Source of the DNA: DATCDE01 sp038252405
GTDB taxonomy: Bacteria > Actinomycetota > Actinomycetes > Prado026
NCBI GenBank assembly: GCA_038252405.1
Contig: JBBSAJ010000007.1
Coordinates: 31,486 to 95,485, forward strand
DNA length: 64,000 nt
Direction of reading: 5' to 3'
The first letter of the stretch is position 1. Each line of letters starts with the position of its first letter. A program made the position numbers and the translations under genes. This document shows, one piece after another, positions 7,758 through 16,657 of this stretch. The notes under the pieces were generated by a model. The model had not been told where the DNA came from. It made no database searches and was given only the letters and a program-made list of their open reading frames with translations.

Positions 7758-8692
7758 TGTGCGCGGGCCGCGCGGGCGGCCTTGCGCTCCTCGAACCGGG
7801 TGGCCGCCTGCTCCAGCCCCTCGAGGAACGCGTCGAGCTCGGCGCGGGCCTGCTCGCCGTCGGCGTCCAGGCCCTCCACGTCCCACACCTTCCACTGCCG
7901 CAGCACCGGGGTGACCACGGCGTCCTTGTGCTGGCGCAGGTCGTAGATGCCGGCGTTGGCGATCTGCACCGACTTGCGGGTGAACCCCTCGATCGAGTGG
8001 CCGGGCATCTGGAACGCCTGGACGACGTCCGAGATGGCCCGCATGGTGGCGCTCGGGGCCACCTCCAAGGCGGCGCCCAAGAGGTTGCGGTAGAAGATCA
8101 TGTGCAGGTTCTCGTCGGTCGCGATGCGCGCCAACAGCTGCTCGCAGACCGGGTCGCCGGACGCCGCGCCGGTGTTGCGGTGCGAGATGCGGGTGGCCAG
8201 CTCCTGGAAGGACACGTAGGCCAGCGCGTGCAGCATCGAGTCGCCGTAGTCGCTGCTGAAGCCGGCGGACATGTGCACCATCCGGGCCCGCTCCAGGGCG
8301 ACCGGGTCGACCGCCCTGGTCACCGCGAGGTAGTCGCGGATCGCGGTGCCGTGGCGGCCCTCCTCCGCGGTCCAGCGGTGCACCCAGGTGCCCCACGCGC
8401 CGTCCCGGCCGAACAGCCGGGCGATCTCCATGTGGTAGCTCGGCAGGTTGTCCTCGGTGAGCAGGTTGACGATCAGCGCGGTGCGCGCGGCCTCGGGCAC
8501 CGGTGACTGGTCCGCCGCCCACGCCTCGCCGCCCAGCACGCCGTCGTAGGTGCGACCCTCGCTCCACGGCACGTACTCGTGCGGGAACCACTCCTTCGCC
8601 ACGCCGAGATGCCGGTTGAGCTCGGCCTCGGCGACCGGCTGCAGCTCAGTCAGCAGGGCGACGGTGCTGGTCTGGACGTCGGTCACGGTCAT
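7718..8692 (-). CDS. desA: Acyl-ACP desaturase (ferritin-like di-iron)
   Basis: A 324-residue soluble acyl-[acyl-carrier-protein] desaturase that would introduce a cis double bond in fatty acids using O2 and ferredoxin. The two di-iron helices with EExxH are visible: E110-E111-x-x-H114 and DENLH with E194 and H197; E164 in QELATRISH is a further ligand candidate. The last 13 residues come from an inverted-repeat element and are probably not functional. The start ATG at 8692 lies just downstream of a perfect palindrome that is a likely operator. The gene is a single transcription unit. The symbol follows mycobacterial usage. Confidence 0.85.
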   Translation of the reverse strand: MTVTDVQTSTVALLTELQPVAEAELNRHLGVAKEWFPHEYVPWSEGRTYDGVLGGEAWAADQSPVPEAARTALIVNLLTEDNLPSYHMEIARLFGRDGAWGTWVHRWTAEEGRHGTAIRDYLAVTRAVDPVALERARMVHMSAGFSSDYGDSMLHALAYVSFQELATRISHRNTGAASGDPVCEQLLARIATDENLHMIFYRNLLGAALEVAPSATMRAISDVVQAFQMPGHSIEGFTRKSVQIANAGIYDLRQHKDAVVTPVLRQWKVWDVEGLDADGEQARAELDAFLEGLEQAATRFEERKAARAARAHATSGRSENVMGA

Positions 8693-8711
8693 CCTGGCTC
8701 CCAGGTCCTCG

Positions 8712-8731
8712 AGGTTACGCAGGCGTAACCT
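8712..8731 (-). promoter_or_regulatory. Palindromic operator upstream of the desaturase gene
   Basis: AGGTTACGC, two bases, GCGTAACCT: perfect nine-base arms, 20 bases in all, ending 20 bases upstream of the desaturase ATG. The size and position fit a TetR-type or other dimeric repressor site controlling fatty-acid unsaturation. The regulator is not in the window. Confidence 0.6.
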
Positions 8732-8764
8732 ACGCCGCCGTAGGGCGCGAGCCTACCCTGCGGC

Positions 8765-11485
8765 TCAGCCCACCGAGGAGTACGAGACCACGCCGCGCCG
8801 CAGGGCGTCGACGGCGGCGTCGGCGGTGGCCCGCAGGGCCGGGTCGCGCGCCCCGGCTGCCTGCGCGATCTGGCCGAGCAGGTCGATGAGCTGCTTGGTC
8901 CAGCGCACGAAGTCACCCGCGGGCAGGTCCGCCTCACCCAGCACCGCCTCCAGCCGGGCCCCGGACGCCCACCGGTGCGCGGCCCAGGCGAAGCCGAGGT
9001 CCGGCTCCCGCAGGAACGCCAGCTCGTGGTCCCGCTCGGCCAGGTCCAGGCCGGCCCACAGCCGCACCGTCTCGGCCAGCGCGTCGCGGACCCGCCCGGC
9101 CGGCACCCGAGGGGCCACCGCGTCGTCCCGCTGCCGCGACTCGTAGGCCAGCGCGGAGACGGCGGCGGCCAGCTCGGCCGGCTCCAGCTCGGACCACACC
9201 CCGGTCCGCACGCACTCGGCGGCCAGCAGGTCCAGCTCGGTGTACAGCCGGCCCAGCTGGGCGCCGGCGGGTGTCACCTGGTCGCCGTCCAGGTAGCCGA
9301 GCGACTCCAGCAGCCCGCAGACCCGGTCGAAGGTGCGCGCGATGGTGTTGGTGCGCGCCTCCACCCGTCGCTGCAGTCCCTCGGTCTCGCGCAGCAGCCG
9401 GTGGTACCGCTCGGCCCAGCGGGCGTGGTCCTCCCGCTGGTCGCAGCCATGGCAGGGGTGTCGCCGGATGTCGGCCCGCAGCCGGGCGATGTCCGCGTCG
9501 TCGGCGGCCTCTGAGCGGGATCGGGGTGGCCGCCGGCCCCCGTCGTCTGGCACCTTCGCGCGCAGCGTGGAGGCCAGGTCACGGCGGGACTGCGGGGAGC
9601 GCGGGTTGAACGTCTTCGGGATCCGCAGCCGGGCCAGTGGCTGCACCGCGCTGGTGAAGTCGACGAGCGAGAGCCGGGCCACCTGCCGGTCGACCGTCAG
9701 CACGGTCGGTCGGGGACCCTCGGCCCCCGACGTCAGCCCCGGGTCGAGGACGACGGCCAGCCCGGCCCGGCGCCCGGTCGGGACCCGGATCACGTCCCCG
9801 ATCCGCAGCGCCTCGAGCGACCCGGCCGCGGCCGCCCGGCGCTGCGCGGCACCGTGCCGGGACAGCTCGGCCTCGCGGTCCTTCAGCGCCCGGCGCAGCG
9901 CCGCATACTCCTCGAAGTCGCCCAGGTGACAGGTCATCGCCTCGCGGTAGCCGTCCAGGGCCTCCTCGTTGCGGCGCACCTGCCGGGCCAGCCCGACCAC
10001 GGCCCGGTCGGCCTGGAACTGGGCGAACGACGACTCCAGGATCTCCCGCGCCACGTGCCGGCCGACCTGCCCCACCAGGTTGACGGCCATGTTGTACGAG
10101 GGTCGAAACGACGAGCGCAGCGGGTAGGTGCGGGTCGAGGCCAGCCCGGCCACCGACCCCGGGTCCAGCCCCTGCTGCCAGAGCACCACCGCATGGCCCT
10201 CGACGTCGATGCCGCGCCGCCCGGCCCGTCCGGTCAGCTGGGTGTACTCCCCCGGCGTGACGTCCGCGTGGGTCTCCCCGTTCCACTTGGTCAGCTTCTC
10301 GAGCACCACCGAGCGGGCCGGCATGTTGATCCCAAGGGCCAGCGTCTCGGTGGCGAAGACGACCTTGACCAGGCCGCGCTGGAAGAGCTCCTCCACGACC
10401 TCCTTGAAGGTCGGCAGCATGCCGGCGTGGTGGGCCGCGATGCCGCGGCCCAGCCCGTCCGCCCACTCGTGGTAGCCGAGGATGCCGAGGTCCTCGTCCG
10501 GCAGGTCGATGCACCGCTCCTCGACGTAGGACCGGATCTCGTCCCGCTCCGAGGGCGTGGTCAGCCGCAGCCCGGACCGCAGGCACTGGGCCACCGCCGC
10601 CTCGCAGCCGGCCCGGCTGAACACGAACACGATCGAGGGCAGCAGGCCCTCGCGGTCCAGCCGCTCGACGACGTCCACGCGGGACGGGGTGTCCCGGCTA
10701 CGCGGACGCTTGCCGCCCCGGCCGGGCCGCCGGTCCGCCATCCGGGTGAACCGCTGCTCGTCCCTGGCGATCCGCACCAGCTCGGGGTTCACCTGCCGCT
10801 GCTCGTCGTCCACGAACAGGTCGTACAGCCGGTTGCCGACCATCACGTGCTGCCACAGCGGCACCGGCCGGTGCTCCTCGACGACCACGCTGGTGTCCCC
10901 GCGGACGGTGACCAGCCAGTCGCCGAACTCCTCCGCGTTGCTCACGGTCGCCGACAGCGACACCAGGCTGACCGACTCGGGCAGGTGGATGATCACCTCC
11001 TCCCAGACCGCGCCCCGGAACCGGTCGGACAGGTAGTGCACCTCGTCCATGACCACGTAGCCCAGCCCCACCAGGGTGTGCGACCCGGCGTAGAGCATGT
11101 TGCGCAGCACCTCGGTCGTCATGACGACGACGTCGGCCTCGCCGTTGATGGTGTTGTCGCCGGTGAGCAGACCGACCCGGTCGGCACCGTAGCGGCGCAC
11201 CAGGTCGGCGTACTTCTGGTTCGACAGCGCCTTGATCGGAGTGGTGTAGAAGCACTTGCGGCCCTCGGCCAGGGCCAGGTGGACGGCGAACTCCCCCACC
11301 ACCGTCTTGCCGCTGCCGGTCGGGGCGGCCACCAGGACGCCGCGGCCGTCCTCCAGCGCCCGACAGGCCTGCACCTGGAACGGGTCCAGCGGGAAGTCGT
11401 ACTCGGCGCGGAACCGGGTCAGCTGGCTGACCGACTCCACCGGCCGGTCCCGCGCAGCCCGGTACCGCTCAGCCGGCAAGGACAT
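8765..11485 (-). CDS. helY: Ski2/Mtr4-like DEAD/DEAH-box RNA helicase
   Basis: A 906-residue superfamily 2 helicase. Walker A APTGSGKT lies at residues 54-61, DEVH at 147-150 and SAT (LSATVSN) follows. The RecA2 half has the GRAGRRG motif VI (TGRAGRRGID), and the C-terminal third is the DSHCT-type domain of HelY proteins. These ATP-dependent helicases act on structured RNA. In actinobacteria the gene is a regular neighbour of tatC-tatA-pafBC, as here. The start ATG reads MSLPAERYR; the gene lies 31 bases downstream of the lipid-kinase stop on the same strand. Confidence 0.88.
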   Translation of the reverse strand: MSLPAERYRAARDRPVESVSQLTRFRAEYDFPLDPFQVQACRALEDGRGVLVAAPTGSGKTVVGEFAVHLALAEGRKCFYTTPIKALSNQKYADLVRRYGADRVGLLTGDNTINGEADVVVMTTEVLRNMLYAGSHTLVGLGYVVMDEVHYLSDRFRGAVWEEVIIHLPESVSLVSLSATVSNAEEFGDWLVTVRGDTSVVVEEHRPVPLWQHVMVGNRLYDLFVDDEQRQVNPELVRIARDEQRFTRMADRRPGRGGKRPRSRDTPSRVDVVERLDREGLLPSIVFVFSRAGCEAAVAQCLRSGLRLTTPSERDEIRSYVEERCIDLPDEDLGILGYHEWADGLGRGIAAHHAGMLPTFKEVVEELFQRGLVKVVFATETLALGINMPARSVVLEKLTKWNGETHADVTPGEYTQLTGRAGRRGIDVEGHAVVLWQQGLDPGSVAGLASTRTYPLRSSFRPSYNMAVNLVGQVGRHVAREILESSFAQFQADRAVVGLARQVRRNEEALDGYREAMTCHLGDFEEYAALRRALKDREAELSRHGAAQRRAAAAGSLEALRIGDVIRVPTGRRAGLAVVLDPGLTSGAEGPRPTVLTVDRQVARLSLVDFTSAVQPLARLRIPKTFNPRSPQSRRDLASTLRAKVPDDGGRRPPRSRSEAADDADIARLRADIRRHPCHGCDQREDHARWAERYHRLLRETEGLQRRVEARTNTIARTFDRVCGLLESLGYLDGDQVTPAGAQLGRLYTELDLLAAECVRTGVWSELEPAELAAAVSALAYESRQRDDAVAPRVPAGRVRDALAETVRLWAGLDLAERDHELAFLREPDLGFAWAAHRWASGARLEAVLGEADLPAGDFVRWTKQLIDLLGQIAQAAGARDPALRATADAAVDALRRGVVSYSSVG

Positions 11486-11516
11486 GCCACCAATCTACGT
11501 GGTCGACGGCGTCCGC

Positions 11517-12392
11517 TCAGGGCACCAGCACGTGCAGCGCCCCCGGTACGCACTCGATCGTGACCGGCAGTGGGGCCACGTACTCGCCGTCGGCGTAGGC
11601 GACCACGCCGGGTGCCTCGAGCCGCACCACCCGGGCCGCGTGCACCGACACCGCGGGATGCTCGACGTGCCGGCCCGAGTACACCTTGGGGAACACCCGC
11701 AGGAACTCCGGCTTGGACAGCCGGCCGAGCACGGTGACGGACAGCAGGCCGTCGTCCACCTCGGCCCCGGGGCAGACCCGCATCCCGCCGCCGTACGAGG
11801 TGCCGTTGCCGACGGCCACGAGCATGGCCTCGCGCTCCAGCAGCTCGCCGTCCAGGGTGATCCGGAACGGCAGCGGCCGGAACACCCGCAGCTCGGCCAG
11901 GACGGCCAGGTTGTAGCGCATCGCGCCCTTGGGCCAGCTCATCCGGTTGGCCCGGTCGTTGACCATCGAGTCGAACCCGCTGGAGAGCACCCCGGCGTAG
12001 CTGGTCCCGTTCGCCAGCGCGGCGTCGACGACGCGGACCCGACCGGCGAGGACGGCGGCCACGGCCCCGTCCACGTCGTGCGGCTCGAGGCCAACCAGCC
12101 GGGCAAAGTCGTTCCCGCTGCCGGCCGGCACGATGCCGAGCGGGATCCCGGAGCCGACCAGGGCCTGCACCACCTGGTGCACGGTGCCATCGCCGCCGAC
12201 CGCCACGAGGGCGTCGTAGCCGTCGTGGGCGGCCTGCCGGGCCAGGGCGACGGCCTCCGCTCCGTCGGCACCGACGAAGACCCGCACCTCGAGCCCCGCG
12301 CCCCGCAGCCGCTCGGCGGCCCGGGCGCCGGCACGAGCGCCCCGGCCCCGGCCCGAGGCCGGGTTCACCAGGACGGCGATGCGGCGGCTCAC
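11517..12392 (-). CDS. Diacylglycerol/lipid kinase (DAGK catalytic domain)
   Basis: A 291-residue lipid kinase of the YegS/DgkB/BmrU family, which phosphorylates diacylglycerol or a related lipid with ATP. Signatures are the N-terminal LVNPASGRGRG, the nucleotide-binding GGDGT at residues 66-70 and PAGSGNDFARL at about 89-99. The C-terminal beta-sandwich domain has the usual DGE (TLDGELLER) and PGAEVDDG segments. It is a cytoplasmic or peripheral membrane protein. It probably shares a transcription unit with tatC upstream (37-base gap). Confidence 0.87.
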   Translation of the reverse strand: MSRRIAVLVNPASGRGRGARAGARAAERLRGAGLEVRVFVGADGAEAVALARQAAHDGYDALVAVGGDGTVHQVVQALVGSGIPLGIVPAGSGNDFARLVGLEPHDVDGAVAAVLAGRVRVVDAALANGTSYAGVLSSGFDSMVNDRANRMSWPKGAMRYNLAVLAELRVFRPLPFRITLDGELLEREAMLVAVGNGTSYGGGMRVCPGAEVDDGLLSVTVLGRLSKPEFLRVFPKVYSGRHVEHPAVSVHAARVVRLEAPGVVAYADGEYVAPLPVTIECVPGALHVLVP

Positions 12393-12429
12393 GGGCGGGA
12401 CGGTAGCGCCCCGAGGTCAGTTGGCGGGA

Positions 12430-13329
12430 TCAGTCCGAGAACTCGCGCGTGTCGGACGGCAGGTCGTCGACCGGGTCCGGGCTCAGATCCAGCGGGGAGA
12501 TCTCGTCGTCGCCGAGCGCCGCCAGCGCGCTGGCCTCGCGGCGGGCCCGCCGCCGGTCGTTGACCCAGCAGATCACGAAGGCGATCAGCATGAGCGCCGC
12601 GATCGGGGTGGCGAACAGCAGCATGTTGAACGGGTCGCCGGTGGGGGTCGCGATGGCGGCGAACACCAGGATGAGGATGAGCACCCAGCGCCACCACGAG
12701 GCGAACCGGCGTGCGGACAGGATCCCGACCAGGTTGAGCACCACGACGACCACGGGTGCCACGCAGCCGATGCCGAAGACGACCATGAGCTGGAGCAGGA
12801 AGCCCATGTAGTGGTCGACGCTGATGATGTTGGTAACGCCCTGCGGGGTGAACCCCAGCAGGGCGCCGAGCACGTTCGGCAGGACGAAGTAGGCGGTTGC
12901 GGCGCCGGCCAGGAACAGCGGCAGCGCGAACGCCACGAAGGTGAGCGCCCAGCGCCGCTCGTGCCGGTGCAGGCCGGGGGTGACGAACCGGAACACCTGG
13001 TAGAGCCAGACCGGTGAGGCGAGCACCATGCCAACGGACAGCGCGACCTGGAGCTGGATGTTGAAGGCGTCGGCCACCCCGGTCAGCGCGAGCGTGGTCG
13101 GTGACCCGTTCTCGGTGAGCTTGCGCGCGGCCTCTTCGAACGGGCGGTCCAGCCAGGTGAAGATCTGGTCGTAGAAGAACCAGCCCACGACTGAACCCGC
13201 CAGGATGGCCAGGATCGAGCGGAACAGCCGGGTGCGGAACTCACGCAGATGCTCGACGAGGGTCATCCGACCGTCGATGGGGCGCCTCGGCTCGCGTGCG
13301 GCGCGACGCCAACGGCTCGCGTCGGCCAT
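12430..13329 (-). CDS. tatC: Sec-independent protein translocase TatC
   Basis: A 299-residue polytopic membrane protein, the receptor for twin-arginine signal peptides. It shows the conserved N-terminal segment MTLVEHLREFRTRLF (about residues 22-36), the first periplasmic loop, the FRFVTPGLHRHERR cytoplasmic loop and six hydrophobic segments. An acidic cytoplasmic tail of about 40 residues follows the last segment. The start may be GTG/ATG at 13329; the roughly 20 basic residues before LVEHLREF are typical of actinobacterial TatC. It lies 23 bases downstream of tatA, forming the tatAC unit of the pafBC-tatAC-helY cluster. Confidence 0.93.
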   Translation of the reverse strand: MADASRWRRAAREPRRPIDGRMTLVEHLREFRTRLFRSILAILAGSVVGWFFYDQIFTWLDRPFEEAARKLTENGSPTTLALTGVADAFNIQLQVALSVGMVLASPVWLYQVFRFVTPGLHRHERRWALTFVAFALPLFLAGAATAYFVLPNVLGALLGFTPQGVTNIISVDHYMGFLLQLMVVFGIGCVAPVVVVVLNLVGILSARRFASWWRWVLILILVFAAIATPTGDPFNMLLFATPIAALMLIAFVICWVNDRRRARREASALAALGDDEISPLDLSPDPVDDLPSDTREFSD

Positions 13330-13352
13330 ACCGGCAGGTCTCCGACGTCGGT

Positions 13353-13703
13353 TCAGCTACCGGCAGGGCGGTCCTGCGGCTGCTGCGAGACGGCCTCGGC
13401 CGCCGGCGCCGGGGCCGGCACGGGGGCTGGCTGCGCGGCCGGCTGGGCCACCGGCTGGGCCACCGGCACCTGCTGGGGCGTTGCGTCGACCACCTGCTGG
13501 GGCGCAGCGACGATCTGCTGCGGCTGCGCCGGGGGCACCGACTGCCCGTCCTTGTCGCTCATCAGGCCCTGGGTCTCGGCCTTGAAGATGCGCAGCGAGC
13601 GGCCAAGCCCACGGGCTGCGTCCGGCAGCTTGCGGGAACCGAAGAGCAACAGGACGGCGAGGATGAGCAGCAGCCCCGCCGGGCTGTCAAAAAGTCGACC
13701 CAT
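13353..13703 (-). CDS. tatA: Twin-arginine translocase subunit TatA
   Basis: A 116-residue pore-forming Tat subunit. It has a short N-terminal membrane helix (residues 8-20), the FG hinge at 21-22 and the amphipathic helix SRKLPDAARGLGRSLRIF. A long Pro/Gln/Ala-rich tail encoded by short repeats (PVAQPVAQPAAQP) completes it. The ATG at 13703 was chosen because MGRLFDSPAG places the helix correctly; the frame extends 12 codons upstream without reason. It is followed by tatC. Confidence 0.92.
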   Translation of the reverse strand: MGRLFDSPAGLLLILAVLLLFGSRKLPDAARGLGRSLRIFKAETQGLMSDKDGQSVPPAQPQQIVAAPQQVVDATPQQVPVAQPVAQPAAQPAPVPAPAPAAEAVSQQPQDRPAGS

Positions 13704-13793
13704 CGGGTTGGCCTCTCTGTGGGACGTCCCGAGCATCATACGCGGCGATGTGTCCCCATGGGTCAGCCGAACGCCTGGCGTCCCGCCGACCGG

Positions 13794-14126
13794 TCAGCCG
13801 CGGCGGACCCCGTGCAGGTCGGCGGTGACCTGGTCGTGCTCGTCCAGCCACAGCGCGAAGTCGAGCAGGTCGTCGTAGGACAGCTGGGGCCCGTCGTGCC
13901 GCTCGAGCGCCTCGGCCGGGATGTGCCACTGCTGCGCGTGGACGCCGCCGGACATCAGCAGGGCCACGACCTCCTCGTCGGCCGGCTTCTTGACCTCACC
14001 CTGGCAGCGCGGGCAGTCGAAGGCGTACGTGGACCACTCCGGCAGAGAGCAGACGGTCAGTCGCAGCTCGGCCGGCTTCAGCTCGACGTCCCCGCAGGTT
14101 GAGCAGGTCGCCCTGATGGTGGTCAT
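13794..14126 (-). CDS. Small zinc-ribbon protein
   Basis: A 110-residue hypothetical protein with two CxxC pairs (C8/C11 and C38/C41) that would bind one zinc ion, followed by an acidic helical C-terminal half (SYDDLLDFALWLDEHDQVTADL). The start ATG at 14126 has a GAAAGGA ribosome-binding site. It lies between pafC and tatA on the same strand, a position where related actinobacteria carry similar small proteins. The function is unknown; a nucleic-acid or protein-binding role is plausible from the ribbon alone. Confidence 0.75.
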   Translation of the reverse strand: MTTIRATCSTCGDVELKPAELRLTVCSLPEWSTYAFDCPRCQGEVKKPADEEVVALLMSGGVHAQQWHIPAEALERHDGPQLSYDDLLDFALWLDEHDQVTADLHGVRRG

Positions 14127-14222
14127 CGCGTGGTCCTTTCGCCCCCTCGAGGCCCCCCCGAGGTCTGTCGCTGTGGGCATCGGCACCCTGACCACGCACC
14201 TTGAACCGGTCGAACGGCGTTG

Positions 14223-15188
14223 TCAGCGCGACACGCCGTACGCCGCCAGTGCCGCCGTGGCGTCCGCAGCGACCTCGGCCGCGAGCTCAGCGGGCTGGAC
14301 GACGGTCGCCGCGCCGCCCAGGCGCAGCACCAGCCGCCGCACCAGCCGGGGGTCGGCGGTGCGCAGCACCACCTGCACGGCGCCGCCGGGCCGCTCCTGC
14401 ACCGACTCGCACGGGTAGTACTCGCTGACCCAGCGGGCTCGCGGCGCGAGCTCGAGGGTGACCACGACGTCGTCCGGCGAGGGGTGGAAGGTGCCCGAGT
14501 CGGCCGGCAGGGCGGCCTCGGGGGGCGGCGCGGACGGCGTGTCGAGGACCTCGGCGGCCAGCACCCGCTCCAGTCGGAAGGTCCGGACCGCCTCGCTGGA
14601 GTGGCACCAGCCCTCCAGGTAGCCCACGCCGTCCACGGTCACGGCCCGCATCGGGTCGACGTCCCGCTCGGTCACCTCGTCGCGAGCCGGCACCCAGTAC
14701 CGCAGCCGCAGCCGACGGTGCTCCGACAGCGCCCGGGCGACGACGCCGGCGACGACCTCTCCCGCGCCGCCGACCGCGGCTGCCGGCGGCGCGGTCGGCC
14801 CGCTCGGCAGCCGCAGGTCCCCGGCCAGGTCCTCGAGCTTGGCGAGCACGCTGTCCACGGCGTCCCGGTCGGTCAGCCCCGGCGTGGCCGCGAGGGTCCG
14901 CAGGCCCACCACGAGGGCGACGGTCTCGTCGGGGCGCAGCCGCAGCGGGCGTCCGATCACCTGCGGGTCGAGCACCGTGATCCGGTCGGAGTCCAGGTAG
15001 TCGATGTCGATGAAGACCTCGGGCTGGCCGGGCAGCTCGCAGGTGAAGGCCAGCTGCAGGTCCTTGTCCAGCTGGTCCACCGTGATCCCGAACGCGGCCG
15101 CGGCCTCGGCCTTGGTGACCCCGGGCCGGGCCTGCAGCCAGGGGACCAGCGCCAGCAGCCGGGCCAGCTGGGCCGCCGCGGCCGCCAT
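14223..15188 (-). CDS. pafC: WYL-domain regulator PafC
   Basis: A 321-residue transcriptional regulator with an N-terminal helix-turn-helix (LARLLALVPWLQARPGVTKAEAA) and a central WYL domain (LRLRYWVPARDEVTERDVDP) with the C-terminal WCX extension. With PafB it forms the PafBC complex that activates the RecA-independent DNA-damage response in mycobacteria. Its ATG overlaps the pafB stop (ATGA), so the two are translationally coupled. It lies downstream of pafA and FKBP on the same strand. Confidence 0.9.
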   Translation of the reverse strand: MAAAAAQLARLLALVPWLQARPGVTKAEAAAAFGITVDQLDKDLQLAFTCELPGQPEVFIDIDYLDSDRITVLDPQVIGRPLRLRPDETVALVVGLRTLAATPGLTDRDAVDSVLAKLEDLAGDLRLPSGPTAPPAAAVGGAGEVVAGVVARALSEHRRLRLRYWVPARDEVTERDVDPMRAVTVDGVGYLEGWCHSSEAVRTFRLERVLAAEVLDTPSAPPPEAALPADSGTFHPSPDDVVVTLELAPRARWVSEYYPCESVQERPGGAVQVVLRTADPRLVRRLVLRLGGAATVVQPAELAAEVAADATAALAAYGVSR

Positions 15189-16159
15189 CAGGCCGCCCCG
15201 CCGGCCACGGCCCGCAGCCGCTCGATGACGGCCTCGCGCAGCTCGACCGGTCCCTCGACCACCACCGCGGAGCCATACGAGGCGATGTCCTCGGCCAGCC
15301 GCTCGAGGTCGGTGAACCCGATCTGCAGCCGGTCGTACCCGGTCGCCGGGTCGGCGTCCGAGGTGGCCGACTCGGCCTGGCGGCGCAGCCCGTAGCCGGC
15401 GTCCGGGCGGACCAGCACCCGCGCCCGACCCCTGACCAGGACCGGGTCGGTGGCCGTGACCCGCTCGCGCGGGTCCACGTCCGCAGGCACCGTGTACGCG
15501 CCGTCCGGGCCGTCGCTCCCGACCGCCCCCACGATCCGGGACAGCCGGAACACCCGCTCGTCGTGCCGGTCCCGGTCGAACCCGACGACATACCAGCGGC
15601 CCTGCTGCGACACCACGCCCCAGGGCTCGAGGTGCCGTTCGGCGGTCTCGGCGCTGCCGGGGTTCCGGTAGCCGAACCGGACCGGACGGCGGGCCGCCAC
15701 GGCCGCGGTGAGGGGGCCGAAGGCGGCCTCACCCCCGGACATCCGGGGCTGCACCGCTGGCAGGGCGTCCGGGTCCACGTCGACGCCGTCCGCCTCGAGC
15801 TTGCGCAGCGCTCGGGCCGCGGCCTCGGCCTGGCCCTCCTCCCGCCAGACCCGGGCGGCCACCGCCACGGCGGTCATCTCCGGTGCGGTCAGGTGCAGCT
15901 CGGGCAGTGCGTAGGCGGCCGGCTCGATCCGGTAGCCGGGCTCGTCATGGCCGGGGCCGAGCTCGGCGGTCTCGAGGGGCACGCCCATCTCGCGCAGCTC
16001 GTTCTTGTCCCGCTCGAACATCCGTTCGAACGCCTCGACGGTCGGGCACGCCGCATAGTCGGGGATCGCCGCGCGCAGCCGGTCCTTGACCACCGGGCGC
16101 TGCGCGCTGGCCAGGCACAGCACCAGCTGCAGGAGCCGTTCGGTCTTGGACTCAGACAT
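15188..16159 (-). CDS. pafB: WYL-domain regulator PafB
   Basis: A 323-residue partner of PafC. It has an N-terminal winged helix (TERLLQLVLCLASAQRPV) and a WYL domain (RPVRFGYRNPGS, then EPWGVVSQQGRWYVVGFDRDR) that senses an inducing ligand, thought to be single-stranded DNA in the mycobacterial system. The start ATG at 16159 (MSESKTERLL) was preferred over the open frame that continues antisense to FKBP. It is coupled to pafC by a 4-base overlap. FKBP lies 27 bases upstream and probably belongs to the same unit. Confidence 0.9.
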   Translation of the reverse strand: MSESKTERLLQLVLCLASAQRPVVKDRLRAAIPDYAACPTVEAFERMFERDKNELREMGVPLETAELGPGHDEPGYRIEPAAYALPELHLTAPEMTAVAVAARVWREEGQAEAAARALRKLEADGVDVDPDALPAVQPRMSGGEAAFGPLTAAVAARRPVRFGYRNPGSAETAERHLEPWGVVSQQGRWYVVGFDRDRHDERVFRLSRIVGAVGSDGPDGAYTVPADVDPRERVTATDPVLVRGRARVLVRPDAGYGLRRQAESATSDADPATGYDRLQIGFTDLERLAEDIASYGSAVVVEGPVELREAVIERLRAVAGGAA

Positions 16160-16185
16160 CGTGGACTCGGCGGACTGCGGGGGTG

Positions 16186-16548
16186 CTACCGCACGCCGAG
16201 CAGGTCGATCACGAACACCAGCGTCCGGCCGGACAGCCGGTGCCCGCCACCGGCCGCGCCGTACGCCTGCTCCGGAGGGATGACCAGCTGGCGGCGGCCG
16301 CCGACCTTCATGCCCGGGATGCCGTCCTGCCAGCCCTTGATCAGCCCGCGCAGCGCGAACTCGATCGGCTCGCCCCGGTTCCACGACGAGTCGAACTCCT
16401 CGCCCGTGTCGAACTCGACCCCCAGGTAGTGGACGAGCACGGTCGCCCCGGCCACCGCCTCGGCGCCGTCCCCGACGGCCAGGTCGGTGATCTGCAGCGT
16501 CGTCGGCGGCTCGCCCCCTGGGAAGTCGACCTCGGGCTTCTCGCTCAC
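16186..16548 (-). CDS. FKBP-type peptidyl-prolyl cis-trans isomerase
   Basis: A 120-residue single-domain FKBP, a folding catalyst for Xaa-Pro bonds. Active-site residues are recognisable: VHYLGVEFDTGEEFDSSW, GWQDGIPGMKVGGRR, IPPEQAYG and LVFVIDLL. There is no signal peptide, so it is cytoplasmic. It is placed between pafA and pafB, as in several actinobacteria. Confidence 0.93.
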   Translation of the reverse strand: MSEKPEVDFPGGEPPTTLQITDLAVGDGAEAVAGATVLVHYLGVEFDTGEEFDSSWNRGEPIEFALRGLIKGWQDGIPGMKVGGRRQLVIPPEQAYGAAGGGHRLSGRTLVFVIDLLGVR

Positions 16549-16657
16549 GCGTCCGGTCCTCTCGCTGGGATGGGCTCACGACGGTGCGGCGAGCCGGTCG
16601 GCCCACCCTAGGGCAAGCGGCCGGCCCCTTCATGGCGGCGGCGTCGCCATGGGTGGG

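Noticed and set aside
9854..11563. Plus-strand open frame of 569 codons
   Set aside because: Antisense of the HelY-like helicase gene, with no coding signal of its own.
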